Source: Yersinia intermedia
GTDB taxonomy: Bacteria > Pseudomonadota > Gammaproteobacteria > Enterobacterales > Enterobacteriaceae
Length of the DNA: 64,000 nt
Reading direction: 5' to 3'
NCBI RefSeq assembly: GCF_900635455.1
Contig: NZ_LR134116.1
Span: 1,488,001 to 1,552,000, forward strand
Shown one piece after another: positions 30,001-38,826 of this stretch (the first letter of the stretch is position 1; the number at the start of each line of letters is the position of its first letter). The notes under the pieces were generated by a model. The model was not told the DNA's origin, did not search any database, and saw only the letters and a program-made list of their open reading frames with translations. Made by a program: the position numbers and the translations under genes.

Positions 30001-33000
30001 AAGTAGCCATAGAGTTGATTACCAGACAACTAAAAATGGTCAACTATTAATTAATGATATGCCAGTGGCTAGCTATATATTACTGGATATTGCTGCAGAT
30101 AAAATAACACCAAATGAAGCCATAGAAAAATATAGCCAATATCTAGAATACTACTTTGCTGATGAAAATAATAAGATTGATAAAAAGCTGTTGGCTCAAG
30201 CTGCGCACGATCCCTTGGTGTGGCAACGATTTGCTGAGTATGCAGAAAAAACACAGCAGGATCCTGCAGCTCATCAATACAATAATTGGGTCGAGTCGAC
30301 GGCTGGACATAAGAGCCGAACGCTTAGCCAGCGTGCACGCAGCGCTGTAACCGTGTTAGATGCTTTAGCTGAAAGCAGAGTATCGATAACTCAGTTGCAT
30401 AAAGACTCTAAAAAACTATTAGGAGATTTTATAGCGGATTCTGATAATCCTCTTTTAAGTAGAGAAATACTAAAAAAAATAAATGATCCTGACTCTTATC
30501 TCGATTTACGTTTGGATTTACTGGAGTTACAGCAGCTAAGTGATAATAATTCTAACCTGACACAACTGACAGATGTAGAAGCATTAAATTTGAGTGTGGC
30601 ATGGCATAAAAGTCAGGCGGACAATAACTTAAGATTAATGGAGATAGCGGGTGATTATCATACCAAAAATAGTGATATTAAATATTCTGCTCTAAGTCAA
30701 TCGATCACTTTATCAGGAGATCTCAATAGGATAAAAAAACGCACTATGGATCTGGGCGTTACTTATTTATATTTTTCGTCTAAAGGGAATACTTCCGGTT
30801 TTCATGATCTATTATCCCGACATCAGGATATTTGTCACAATATAACCAATGAGTATGCTTCTATTGATGAAGTTAAACAGTTAGATAAAATAAATCAAAA
30901 GATAAACACTTTAGAAAGTAACACATATAATGATATTGCGCTAATGGGGGCCAGAGGAAATTTAAATAGAGGTATTGAAATCAATGCTAATGGGTATTAT
31001 CAGGTTGTTTTTGAAAATAATACCATCAACCTGGTTGTCGAAAATGATGATGGGAATTATCGTTATCGTATTTATGATCCAGAAGCTGGAGAGTTAGTTT
31101 TTCGTGCGAATAGTATAGATGATGGCAATAAAGTTCTTACGTCACAATTAACTAAATATGTTTCGGCTACTAATCAAAACAACTTATCATTTGAAATTAA
31201 CAGTTTTGACTTTTCAAGTGCAAAAAATTCTAATTATGGTTCTACATTAGATTCTTTATTTAAAACCAGATTAGAGACTGAGAGATACAAGCTAAGTTTA
31301 CAGAACGATATTATACTTAAAGAGCAGCCCATTTCTCTTAGTACATTATATGATATGGGTGCAATGATTGATGGTAAGTTGATTACTGTTGATGTTCTTT
31401 CAACTAACCCAGAATGGAGTAAAAAAGTTTGCTTTGATCCTGTTAAATTAAATGAATTTTATACATTGCCTGATCAAACATCTGTTGAACAACAACAGTC
31501 GGTTAAGGTGATTAAGATATTATTAGATAATAATAAAAATTTATTGAATTCTCACCCTGATCCTAATGTGATGCAAAATGCAGCGCGGTATATAGCTGCG
31601 ATTAATAAATCGGTTGATTTAAACTGCAATATCCGCCCAAAACTGTGGGATAGCCTAACCCAGGCAACAGTTAAATCAAGTCGTTTCCAATCATTTGGCC
31701 AAAAATTAGGGGCTGGTACACAGGCTATTGGGATACTCACGTTCTCCATATCCTCTTATGGAATGACAAAAAGATTACAAGACCCTAATATAACAGAGGC
31801 AGAGCGTGCTGAAATAATCAAACAACTAGCAATTGGTTTGAGTTCTCTCGCTGTTGATTTTGGCACTGACCTTATGCAGCCTGCTTTTGATAAAGCCTAT
31901 AATTTTTTCACTCGTAAACTATTATCTGGATCGAAATCAGGTATCGGGCGTATGGGTTATAAGGCCTCCGCTAAAATAGTAAAACACATGGGGGCGGCAT
32001 TAAATGTAGCCTCAGCAGGTTTTGATATTCGTGAAGCTATTGATAATTTTACTAAAGCGTTGCAAGAAACGAACCCAGATTTGAAAAGAGACTACATCGT
32101 TAATGGTAGCCTTTCCGTAGTGGGTGCCGCAATAAGCATAGCCACTGCGGTAGCATTAGCGATGGGGCTGAGCGCTGCTGGCCCTATTGGAATCGCAGTC
32201 GGTGCCACTCTTATGTTAGGGGGGATGATATATAACGCAGTTCGGCAAGTTGAGTATATTAAACGTGAAATTGAACTCACTGGTTGGCAGGAGTTTAAAA
32301 CTGGCTTCCGTTTGGCATTCGGGGCAGAGCCGGAGAAGGAGATACTCAATAAGCTTAGTGCTGAGCAAAAACGTAAAATGGATAATTTCAGGCTTGAGTT
32401 AGTTAAAAATACCTATACTAAAATAATTGAACCTATGGGATTTAATACTCTTTTATACGTTAATGAAGAAGTTGATATTACCCCAGTTAAAAAATATATT
32501 TTCATCTATAAGGCAGACTCAGTATATAGTCACTCCACTGAGAAATGGCTTAGAATGTATACTAATGATACTGCAACAGGATATCTGCCTGATAAGGAAG
32601 TCAGTGATTCCATATCAAAAGATCCGACTAAGTCGGATATAGAAAGATATTATCTGATGCGTTATAAAACAAAACCATTATCTGAAAATGATTATAGGAA
32701 ATGGCTTGATGATAAAAATGTTGACCATTTTAAATTTGATATTGTAGAAATACATGAATCTGATATTGATAATCGTCATGCTCAGGATAATGTAATTATT
32801 AAAAATCATGAGCTATTTATGAGTCATGAATATTTTAATGGAATAAGAAATCTTTGGAGGTATAATGAAGTAACTCCAACTATAGAAATTTCAAAAAATA
32901 TTGATGGCAGTATCAATACGAACTTTAATTATTATGAAAATGTCACAGAGTCAATACATGCTCCTTCGTTTGGAAATAATCCGGATAAAAGTACACACTT

Positions 33001-35062
33001 TAATCCGGGCCGAGGAAGTGATCTTATTATTGGTTATAAAGAACACAGGAACAGCTTTGATATAGGGGAAGGTGAAAAAACTTTTTTTGGCGGGGATAAA
33101 GAAGATACGTTTTATCTAATGGGGGATGTCAGAGCTAGTACACATAGCTTGACTACAGTATTGGATGGGCAAGGGGGGAGTGATACACTCGTCCTACTGG
33201 GGTTGCGTTTTGGTAACGGATATGATGTTGATCTGGCTAAAAACGATGTAAGATATATTGGCGATGAGTTAAGATTGCTATCAGTTTATAATATAGAAAA
33301 TGTTTATGGTCATGATGGTTTTTTCAATAAAATAAAAGGAAATGCTAGCGATAACTTTCTTAAGGTTGGCAATGGGTTGGCCTGTCTGGACGGTAGAGAG
33401 GGTAATGATATATTGGCATTGAACAGAGGAACGGCTATAGGGGGGAGTGGCATCGATACTTATATTATATCATCTAATGAAAATATACCGATTGATGTGA
33501 CAATTATTGATTCTGGGATTGATGAAGTAAGTACCATTATATTACCTGTTAATGTTGAAGATATACGCGTTATTTTACTCGAAGGGAATGATGTTATTAT
33601 ATCTGTAGATGAAGAAAAATATTTTGGTAGCAAAATTAGATTAAAAGATGTTTATAAGCTAAAAGACACTGGTGATAAAAAAATATTATCTCATAACTTT
33701 ATTATTAACACGGCTGATAGCTTAATATTAGTACCTAATTGGCCTAAGGAGTTAGATAAAAATGTAAATGAATTACCATCATCCCTTGAAATGATGGCAT
33801 ATTATAATCCGATGATTAAACAAGCTGAAAAACCATCAGGGAAACAAGAGGTTACTATATATAAAAGGTCCTATAGCCAGGACTCTATCATTATTGATAA
33901 GGAGGTTAATAAATTACCTGATTTTATAAAATCTTCACTTAATGGTAGTGTATTAACAAAAAATATCATTTTTAGTGATGGTCTTTATCATAAATTTGAA
34001 AATTTAGGAGCAGGAGATACTGTTACTGCTAATGGTGGTGATAATGAATTTCACATACCTAATTTATTACTTACAGAGAGCGATGGGGATAGTGTATTAA
34101 CTATTGATTGCCGTCTTTTGATAAACAGCAATAATCCTGATAATACTGTCTATTTGTCATTTGGTGATGTCACCGGTTATGATCTTAATGTCACTAAAAA
34201 TAGGTTAGGGGATTTAATAATCAGTCATCGTGATAAGCCTAATGAGTTTTTAAGTATTGATATTATTTATCTGGATAAGCTTAAATACAAAAATAATAAA
34301 GTTATTACATTTTCTGATAAAAATGGCTCGACATTCTTCGTTGAACAAAGTGGTGAGGGATATAGTGTTTATGAAGAGAGTGCTGTGGATATTAAGGCCA
34401 CAGAAGGAAATGATAATATCAATTTACCGGAAGGTTATCGCTTATTAAATAACGTCATCGATCTTTTAGATGGCGATGACGTTATATTCGATGGAAGTGG
34501 CAGAGGTAATACCATCAATGGTGGCATAGGTAATGATATTCTCCATGCAAAATCAGGGAATAATCGCCTCAATGGTGGTCAAGGTCATGATCAGTTATTC
34601 AGTGGTAATGGTAATGATCATTTACATGCAGCGCAGGGCAACGATACGTTGTGCAGCGGTGGTGGTATCGACTTTATGGATGGTGGTAAAGGTAATGATA
34701 CTTTTGTCATTGAAAAAGGTCAGGGTATAACCACTATCTGTGATGGTTACGGCAAGAATAGGGTACATTTTGAAGGTATTGATTATAGAGAGCTGTGGTT
34801 TAAAAAACAGAATAGCCAACTGTTGATTACCATAAAGGGAACCGAGAAAGAGGTCATTATTGATGATTACTATTCAGGGCAAGAGGTATCTTCCCATTTT
34901 TCTTTTCAAACAAATCATCATAAAATTGAAGGTGATAACCTTGCGTTGCTGATTGATAATATGTCTAATGTTCCCGATAAAACTCGGGAACTTATACAAG
35001 GCGTAGGTCACAAAATGTACGGCGCTGATCTTAATCGAGCCTGGGCTCTGATTGCCGCCTGA
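27062..35062 (+). CDS. Giant toxin-like protein: C58 protease, two C80 domains, pore-like region, RTX repeats
   Basis: This 2666-residue protein has no signal peptide. In order: a C58 (YopT-like) cysteine protease with Cys52 (NGLCRALS), His313 (PNHAMSI) and Asp332 (FFDPIIG), split by a long helical insert. Then two tandem C80 autoprocessing domains of MARTX/TcdB type, about 515-700 (His580 in LSSHGS, Cys624 in IAGCNLG) and 812-1000 (His875 in LTGHGD, Cys915 in LSCELG), each followed by a related helical block. A C58-like fragment lies near 1305-1375 (YRIYDPEAGELVF). Helical and hydrophobic segments at 1540-1725 resemble the TcdA/TcdB pore region. Degenerate RTX-like stretches occur near 1979-2140, and clear GGxGxD-type repeats at 2445-2545. 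The gene is AT-rich, unlike its neighbours, and stands alone. By family knowledge, C80 domains are triggered by inositol hexakisphosphate to cut and release effectors. Secretion route and target are unknown; no search was run. Confidence 0.85.
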   Translation: MPNIKLIANGFFEFSQGYDLLLPESKKIFDIAFSVVTHGNTISAKEFNNGLCRALSTKFLIEDSKYGPGGGQAYLSWLKRIVLNDITDTRITDLDSKYLINNIRTQYYRQFVSDELKSLLWVQYCERRYHNAKFIGDIIQDIKVALVNEDNTQRHVNLEQFIKLLKRKSSKGTINNERLINSLGNTIKDKSGAFKRVLADLRKTGKGSEYIIDGLVNNLLYEQKVRNNDNLSINDFLNILTDTTIKEKNIADNDYTKILIEGGLYDGEDSLSKTKTEGMVNKLNTEKIEFNKLMEILKRTKENTFFSFDSPNHAMSISIFMENGIFLYKFFDPIIGIYTFDKINLFENFLDQYLKINGDMYLFNEKSNLTEGGSDFNIEYQKYQSNPNHINQDSMWKISRDGEKEYILRSLKEKNYKFSINKHHDAQIVDFNFETGVDGKRVMKSIIMELNTGDKLSRILIQPDYFDGILKEGEKRNVLNSDITDKVSASKQLADWNRVKPELIKSLDNDDGAGTQYDYQIIFQLSGEREIIEGDERLASKHPDKTVIIQYDINAGEHKIVYGDLEKSQGDNVRWVLSSHGSDVVDGTNTTLAGYKPNEVISGLQRIQEKLNLTKPKHVVIAGCNLGNERSISHFGLDFSRGLWATGINASVKAYNQDLTVNIIGQKNTIDSANQQHSKNKYHRIKYSKDEHGNIIVNDVIATSLLINDIINERVSVDDAINIYPDILQKDFSQDGVISREMILDVIDNDDSYLKFNEFLDKKLDKDISGDQSFADWSIRRSNNKSVLSSWGYVNAEEIYDNKLIKPTPLDYDYQVIIQLADDEVIVRSTQELASKHPDKTLIIQYDITSGESRFVYGNPNALSGDKIKWILTGHGDDDENTLDGHSADKVYSALQDLAKQKKLTIPERMVILSCELGKNPDTDGIVPHFALKYAEIAQKNGENLSLRAYTQEVIVDDDGHRKTIVYGQNESEGQLYTKESSHRVDYQTTKNGQLLINDMPVASYILLDIAADKITPNEAIEKYSQYLEYYFADENNKIDKKLLAQAAHDPLVWQRFAEYAEKTQQDPAAHQYNNWVESTAGHKSRTLSQRARSAVTVLDALAESRVSITQLHKDSKKLLGDFIADSDNPLLSREILKKINDPDSYLDLRLDLLELQQLSDNNSNLTQLTDVEALNLSVAWHKSQADNNLRLMEIAGDYHTKNSDIKYSALSQSITLSGDLNRIKKRTMDLGVTYLYFSSKGNTSGFHDLLSRHQDICHNITNEYASIDEVKQLDKINQKINTLESNTYNDIALMGARGNLNRGIEINANGYYQVVFENNTINLVVENDDGNYRYRIYDPEAGELVFRANSIDDGNKVLTSQLTKYVSATNQNNLSFEINSFDFSSAKNSNYGSTLDSLFKTRLETERYKLSLQNDIILKEQPISLSTLYDMGAMIDGKLITVDVLSTNPEWSKKVCFDPVKLNEFYTLPDQTSVEQQQSVKVIKILLDNNKNLLNSHPDPNVMQNAARYIAAINKSVDLNCNIRPKLWDSLTQATVKSSRFQSFGQKLGAGTQAIGILTFSISSYGMTKRLQDPNITEAERAEIIKQLAIGLSSLAVDFGTDLMQPAFDKAYNFFTRKLLSGSKSGIGRMGYKASAKIVKHMGAALNVASAGFDIREAIDNFTKALQETNPDLKRDYIVNGSLSVVGAAISIATAVALAMGLSAAGPIGIAVGATLMLGGMIYNAVRQVEYIKREIELTGWQEFKTGFRLAFGAEPEKEILNKLSAEQKRKMDNFRLELVKNTYTKIIEPMGFNTLLYVNEEVDITPVKKYIFIYKADSVYSHSTEKWLRMYTNDTATGYLPDKEVSDSISKDPTKSDIERYYLMRYKTKPLSENDYRKWLDDKNVDHFKFDIVEIHESDIDNRHAQDNVIIKNHELFMSHEYFNGIRNLWRYNEVTPTIEISKNIDGSINTNFNYYENVTESIHAPSFGNNPDKSTHFNPGRGSDLIIGYKEHRNSFDIGEGEKTFFGGDKEDTFYLMGDVRASTHSLTTVLDGQGGSDTLVLLGLRFGNGYDVDLAKNDVRYIGDELRLLSVYNIENVYGHDGFFNKIKGNASDNFLKVGNGLACLDGREGNDILALNRGTAIGGSGIDTYIISSNENIPIDVTIIDSGIDEVSTIILPVNVEDIRVILLEGNDVIISVDEEKYFGSKIRLKDVYKLKDTGDKKILSHNFIINTADSLILVPNWPKELDKNVNELPSSLEMMAYYNPMIKQAEKPSGKQEVTIYKRSYSQDSIIIDKEVNKLPDFIKSSLNGSVLTKNIIFSDGLYHKFENLGAGDTVTANGGDNEFHIPNLLLTESDGDSVLTIDCRLLINSNNPDNTVYLSFGDVTGYDLNVTKNRLGDLIISHRDKPNEFLSIDIIYLDKLKYKNNKVITFSDKNGSTFFVEQSGEGYSVYEESAVDIKATEGNDNINLPEGYRLLNNVIDLLDGDDVIFDGSGRGNTINGGIGNDILHAKSGNNRLNGGQGHDQLFSGNGNDHLHAAQGNDTLCSGGGIDFMDGGKGNDTFVIEKGQGITTICDGYGKNRVHFEGIDYRELWFKKQNSQLLITIKGTEKEVIIDDYYSGQEVSSHFSFQTNHHKIEGDNLALLIDNMSNVPDKTRELIQGVGHKMYGADLNRAWALIAA

Positions 35063-35077
35063 TAAAAGTAGGGTAGT

Positions 35078-35107
35078 GTAGATATTCCCCCGAGGGGGAA
35101 TATCTAC
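35078..35107. terminator. Perfect hairpin between the giant gene and yfcH
   Basis: GTAGATATTCCCCC and GGGGGAATATCTAC are perfect 14-base arms with only GA between. It lies between convergent genes and lacks T-runs on both strands, so it is probably a shared transcript end or RNA stabiliser. Confidence 0.65.
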
Positions 35108-35125
35108 TGAGATTATCACCTGAAT

Positions 35126-36046
35126 TTAATAATTCGATCTGGCCGCAGGTTTGTGCAGCACATTGCGCAGTGCTTCTTCCAGTTCAAAATAGCGAAAGCC
35201 AAAACCAGCTTCTTCCAATCGTTTCGGCACCGCCCGTTGTCCGCCCAACACTAATGCTGCGGATTCGCCCAGCAATAAGCGGATCGCGGCGGCTGGTGTG
35301 CGGATAACCGCTGGCCGGTCTAACACGCTGGCCAGTGTGGCAATAAATTGCTCGTTATGTACCGGGTAAGGTGAAACCATATTAAATGGGCCGTTTAGGC
35401 CATCGGTAGTCAACAAATAATAGATCCCATGCACCATATCATCGATATGAATCCAGGGGAGATATTGACGACCATCCCCTATTGGGCCACCTAGCCCAAG
35501 GCGCAACAGCGGCACCATTTTGGCTAGTGCACCGCCGTGTGGCGCTAATACAATACCCGTGCGTAACAGGCAAACGCGGGTATGACTACTTTCAGCCGCC
35601 CGAGCCAGATTTTCCCAGCGCTCGCACAACTGATGGGTAAATTCATCATGCGGCGTCTCTTCTTCGGTAACCAGAGCTTGCCCCTGATCACCATAAAAGC
35701 CAACGGCGGATCCTGAAATAAATACCGCTGGTGGTGTACTGCTGGCCCTTATTAACGTGCTCAGGCGCTCGGTTATCTGCCAGCGGCTTTGGCACAAAAT
35801 CTCTTTTTGCTGTGGGGTCCAGCGTTTTTCTGCAATAGGCTCGCCAGCCAGATTGATTACTGCATCAAAATCATTGAGGTCATGTTTATCATTTAGCGTT
35901 GACCAGCAGGTGACTTGTGCGCCGAGCACATGATTAGCCCGCTGAGTGTCACGGGTTAGAACGGTTACTTGATGGGCTTGCGATAAAAGGAAGGCAGTTA
36001 GACTGCGCCCAATTAGGCCTGTAGCTCCGGTTATTAATATACGCAT
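35126..36046 (-). CDS. yfcH: TIGR01777-type NAD(P)-binding epimerase-like protein YfcH
   Basis: A 306-residue extended SDR protein. The Rossmann start is [34 protein letters not shown] and the C-terminal [22 protein letters not shown] segment (here [18 protein letters not shown]) define the YfcH/SULA group. The substrate is unknown. The frame extends to a TTG at 36052, but GGAG with seven-base spacing favours the ATG at 36046. In E. coli yfcH also lies close to hisP. Confidence 0.88.
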   Translation of the reverse strand: MRILITGATGLIGRSLTAFLLSQAHQVTVLTRDTQRANHVLGAQVTCWSTLNDKHDLNDFDAVINLAGEPIAEKRWTPQQKEILCQSRWQITERLSTLIRASSTPPAVFISGSAVGFYGDQGQALVTEEETPHDEFTHQLCERWENLARAAESSHTRVCLLRTGIVLAPHGGALAKMVPLLRLGLGGPIGDGRQYLPWIHIDDMVHGIYYLLTTDGLNGPFNMVSPYPVHNEQFIATLASVLDRPAVIRTPAAAIRLLLGESAALVLGGQRAVPKRLEEAGFGFRYFELEEALRNVLHKPAARSNY

Positions 36047-36073
36047 AGCCAATCTCCATTTATCCTCTTCTTA

Positions 36074-36158
36074 CTTGAAGCCGCAGGGGGTTATCTGCGT
36101 TCACTTACCCAAATCGCTTACTTGATGCCTACCTGCAACGCCGAGTCCGTTGGGGATA
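36074..36158. repeat. Shortened ERIC-like repeat
   Basis: It begins CTTGAAGCCGCAGGGGG and ends CTACCTGCAACGCCGAGTCC like the other ERIC-like copies in the window, but the central stem-loop is replaced by a short segment. Confidence 0.65.
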
Positions 36159-36639
36159 GCGGCAGTCTGGTTTCTCCTTCAGCATAGGCTAACCTGCGAT
36201 CTTCTCCTACGATGCTGAGCACATCCTGAGATTATTTTTTTAATCTCATCGGTAAGTCTGGGTGAGTCACATCATTTGGAAAAATAAAAAATAATAACTA
36301 AACAAATGCACCAATCTATCCGATTAATACAGTATTGAACGTTCAAGTAATACCACTTCGGCAGTAGAAAACTGCAGATATGGCTATTGTTCTGAACAAC
36401 AAGAACGACTATAAGCCACACCTTGCTTACTTTTAAAACACTGATTTTGTGAATTTCTGCTAGAGTGAACAAACTAACCTGAATGGAGGAGAAGGCTGTT
36501 GGCCTCCTATACCTTGTGAAGTTTGGATGTTTTATAAATAAATGTTGGGTGCTTTATAAAAACTCGCGGTGGCTTATAAATCCTCCGGCTGAGGTCTGGT
36601 TGTGACCTCATTGTTGTCCATATACTTTTTCAGGTGCGC
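36159..36639. other. Gene-free stretch between yfcH and the EAL gene
   Basis: I see no convincing gene. It holds TGAGATTA/TAATCTCA (36227-36248), which form a hairpin with a T6 loop. There are three TTATAAA-like boxes (about 36530-36580) and the inverted repeat GAGGTC/GACCTC near 36590-36608, just before the EAL gene. The last two are plausible control elements for that gene. Confidence 0.4.
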
Positions 36640-37332
36640 ATGAAGCTAAATATCGAAGTTAATTGTTCTTATGTATGCGAGCCCATACATAGACAAGATG
36701 GTAGCTTACTGGCAGTAGAGCTATTAAGCCGATTTTCTGCGAAATCGGTCGATTTGCCCATCGATGTAGACAAGTTTATTAAAAAATTAGATATCGACGG
36801 AAAGACTGATTTATTCCAGGACCAGTTGCGGGCCGTAAAAGCGTATAGCGATTGGTTTATCACGCACAATGTTCTGCTTTCAATCAATATTGATTTTGAT
36901 TTGGCGGGGGTGATTGTGACGGATGCTGCAATACGCCAGTTGTTGGATGAGATGCCTTTCCTACGATTGGAAATCATGGAGACCTTTTCTAATTTATCCG
37001 ATGGGATGAATAACCCGTTGCTACGGGAACTAGCGGAGCGCTATCCGTTATGGTTAGACGATTTGGGCAGTGGCGGTTCCACCTTGAATGCAGTCACGGC
37101 CAATATTTTTGAATATGTAAAAATCGATAAGCATTTTTTCTGGCAACACAATAAACATACCTTCCCGATCTTAATCAATAATATTAAGAAATATTGCCTC
37201 GGTGTCATTGTGGTTGGCGTGGAAAATGAGGATGAGTCAGCGCAACTTAAGGGCAGCAATATTGATGCTATGCAGGGGTATTTATTCAATCCGGTGACAT
37301 TGGATGAACTGGTATCTCAACCCTCGTTGTAA
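36640..37332 (+). CDS. EAL-domain cyclic-di-GMP phosphodiesterase (PdeH/YhjH-like)
   Basis: A 230-residue stand-alone EAL domain. Despite the ELL variant of the motif (Glu27 in AVELLSRF), the metal and catalytic positions look intact: SINID, EIMETF, LDDLGSGGS, VKIDKHFF, VVGVENED and MQGYLF. Overall it most resembles E. coli YhjH/PdeH, which hydrolyses c-di-GMP and favours motility. No sensory domain is attached. An in-frame GTG at 36634 exists, but AGG spacing suggests the ATG at 36640. Not part of the E. coli gene order at this site. Confidence 0.82.
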   Translation: MKLNIEVNCSYVCEPIHRQDGSLLAVELLSRFSAKSVDLPIDVDKFIKKLDIDGKTDLFQDQLRAVKAYSDWFITHNVLLSINIDFDLAGVIVTDAAIRQLLDEMPFLRLEIMETFSNLSDGMNNPLLRELAERYPLWLDDLGSGGSTLNAVTANIFEYVKIDKHFFWQHNKHTFPILINNIKKYCLGVIVVGVENEDESAQLKGSNIDAMQGYLFNPVTLDELVSQPSL

Positions 37333-37545
37333 CGCTACCCTCGTATTGTAGTTCACCTTGCGCTGATATTATTTTGTCGTGTCGGCGCTGTTTTTTGCGA
37401 TAAAATTTTCTCATGACAGATTCCGATTTTTATCGGATTAATCCGACCAATTGGATGATAGAATAGACTTCTTTATCTCTCGTTAAGTCCCCAGGCGTTT
37501 ATGCCACCTGATTTGCTGAGAGTAGACCTAAGAGAAAACGATATC

Positions 37546-38103
37546 ATGAAGTTAATGTTTGCTTCTGACCTGCATGGTTCGTTACCCGCGACGGAAAAGG
37601 TTCTGGCTACCTTCGAGCGCAGTGGTGCGCAGTGGTTGGTGTTATTGGGTGATTTGCTTAACCATGGGCCACGTAATGCGTTACCCGCAGGTTATCAGCC
37701 AGCCGCGGTTGCAGAGCGCCTAAACCCCTATAAAGAAAGGATCATTGCGGTTCGTGGTAACTGTGACAGTGAAGTTGACCAGATGCTATTACAGTTCCCG
37801 ATAATGGCCGGTTGGCAGCAGATTATTATGCCAGAAACCCGCCTATTTTTGACGCATGGTCACCTTTATCATCCCGGCGCACTTCCTCCGTTGCGTAAGG
37901 GGGATGTCTTAGTCTATGGTCATACTCATCTGCCCGAAGCTCAGCAACAGGCAGATATTATTTGTTTTAATCCAGGCTCGGTCAGTATCCCCAAAGGCGG
38001 ATATCCGGCGAGCTATGGCATGTTAGACCAAGGAGTTTTACAGGTTCTGGCCCTACATAACGATGAACTTGTCACCCAATTGGATTTAAAAAAACTATTA
38101 TAA
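37546..38103 (+). CDS. yfcE: Phosphodiesterase YfcE (metallophosphoesterase)
   Basis: A 185-residue calcineurin-like phosphoesterase. Metal motifs run in order: FASDLHGS, LGDLLNHGPRN, RGNCDSE, THGHLYHP and YGHTHLPE. E. coli YfcE has Mn-dependent activity on bis-pNPP-type diesters; the natural substrate is unknown. The frame opens at 37501, but MKLMFASDLHG at 37546 behind AAGAGA is the family start. Confidence 0.92.
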   Translation: MKLMFASDLHGSLPATEKVLATFERSGAQWLVLLGDLLNHGPRNALPAGYQPAAVAERLNPYKERIIAVRGNCDSEVDQMLLQFPIMAGWQQIIMPETRLFLTHGHLYHPGALPPLRKGDVLVYGHTHLPEAQQQADIICFNPGSVSIPKGGYPASYGMLDQGVLQVLALHNDELVTQLDLKKLL

Positions 38104-38211
38104 ATAGTTAGTTACTCAAATTGATTGATGCAGTAACGTCAAATCAGAAGGGTAAAATTATAATTAACAATTGCGCGAGTCTCACCGCGCCCAGATAGAA
38201 GGTTTCAGAGG

Positions 38212-38760
38212 ATGGTGGAGCAAAATCCAGCAGCAGTCATCGAGTGGGTTGATATTGTTGATGAGCAAAATGAAGTTATTGCGCAATCCAGCCGTCAACA
38301 AATGAGAGCTCAACGACTACGCCACCGTGCTACCTATATTGTGGTGCACGATGGAATGGGGAAAATTCTGGTACAACGTCGTACCGAGAGTAAAGATTTC
38401 TATCCTGGTAAACTGGATGCCACCGCAGGTGGTGTTGTGCAGAGTGGTGAAAACTATCTGGAATCTGCGCGGCGTGAGGCAGAGGAAGAGTTAGGGATCG
38501 CCGGTGTTCCGTTTGCCGAACATGGCCTGTTTTATTTTGAAGAAGAGTGTTGCCGGGTTTGGGGCGGATTATTCAGTTGCGTGTCCCATGGACCATTCGC
38601 ACTACAGGCTGAGGAAATTGAAGAGGTATGTTGGATGGTACCGGAAGATATCACTGCCCGTTGTGACGAGTTTACCCCTGACTCTCTGAAAGCGCTGTCA
38701 CTGTGGCTGACGCGTAACAATGAGCAGGATTACGGTAAAATCACCCCTCGCGAAGATTAA
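38212..38760 (+). CDS. yfcD: Nudix hydrolase YfcD
   Basis: A 182-residue Nudix enzyme. The Nudix box runs from [12 protein letters not shown] to [11 protein letters not shown] (about residues 80-103) with all metal-binding glutamates. [14 protein letters not shown] and [12 protein letters not shown] are typical of the IDI-like YfcD group. The substrate is unknown. The gene follows yfcE by about 110 bp and is separately terminated. Confidence 0.92.
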   Translation: MVEQNPAAVIEWVDIVDEQNEVIAQSSRQQMRAQRLRHRATYIVVHDGMGKILVQRRTESKDFYPGKLDATAGGVVQSGENYLESARREAEEELGIAGVPFAEHGLFYFEEECCRVWGGLFSCVSHGPFALQAEEIEEVCWMVPEDITARCDEFTPDSLKALSLWLTRNNEQDYGKITPRED

Positions 38761-38779
38761 TTCTTGCTTAAGCATAAAA

Positions 38780-38802
38780 AAGCCCCTCTTCAGGGGCTTT
38801 CG
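38780..38802. terminator. Terminator between yfcD and the PTS operon
   Basis: AAGCCCCT/AGGGGCTT with a CTTC loop, with A-run before and TTT after, so it works for both convergent genes. Confidence 0.85.
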
Positions 38803-38826
38803 TGTTTCTTACTTTCATCTTGCTGA

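Noticed and set aside
27062..35062. Full MARTX toxin call for the giant gene
   Set aside because: MARTX proteins have long glycine-rich repeat arms and an adjacent secretion operon; neither is present here, only the C80-type domains and short RTX repeats.
36272..36472. A 66-codon leftward frame in the yfcH-EAL gap
   Set aside because: Composition follows the AT-rich DNA, with no ribosome-binding site and no recognisable domain.
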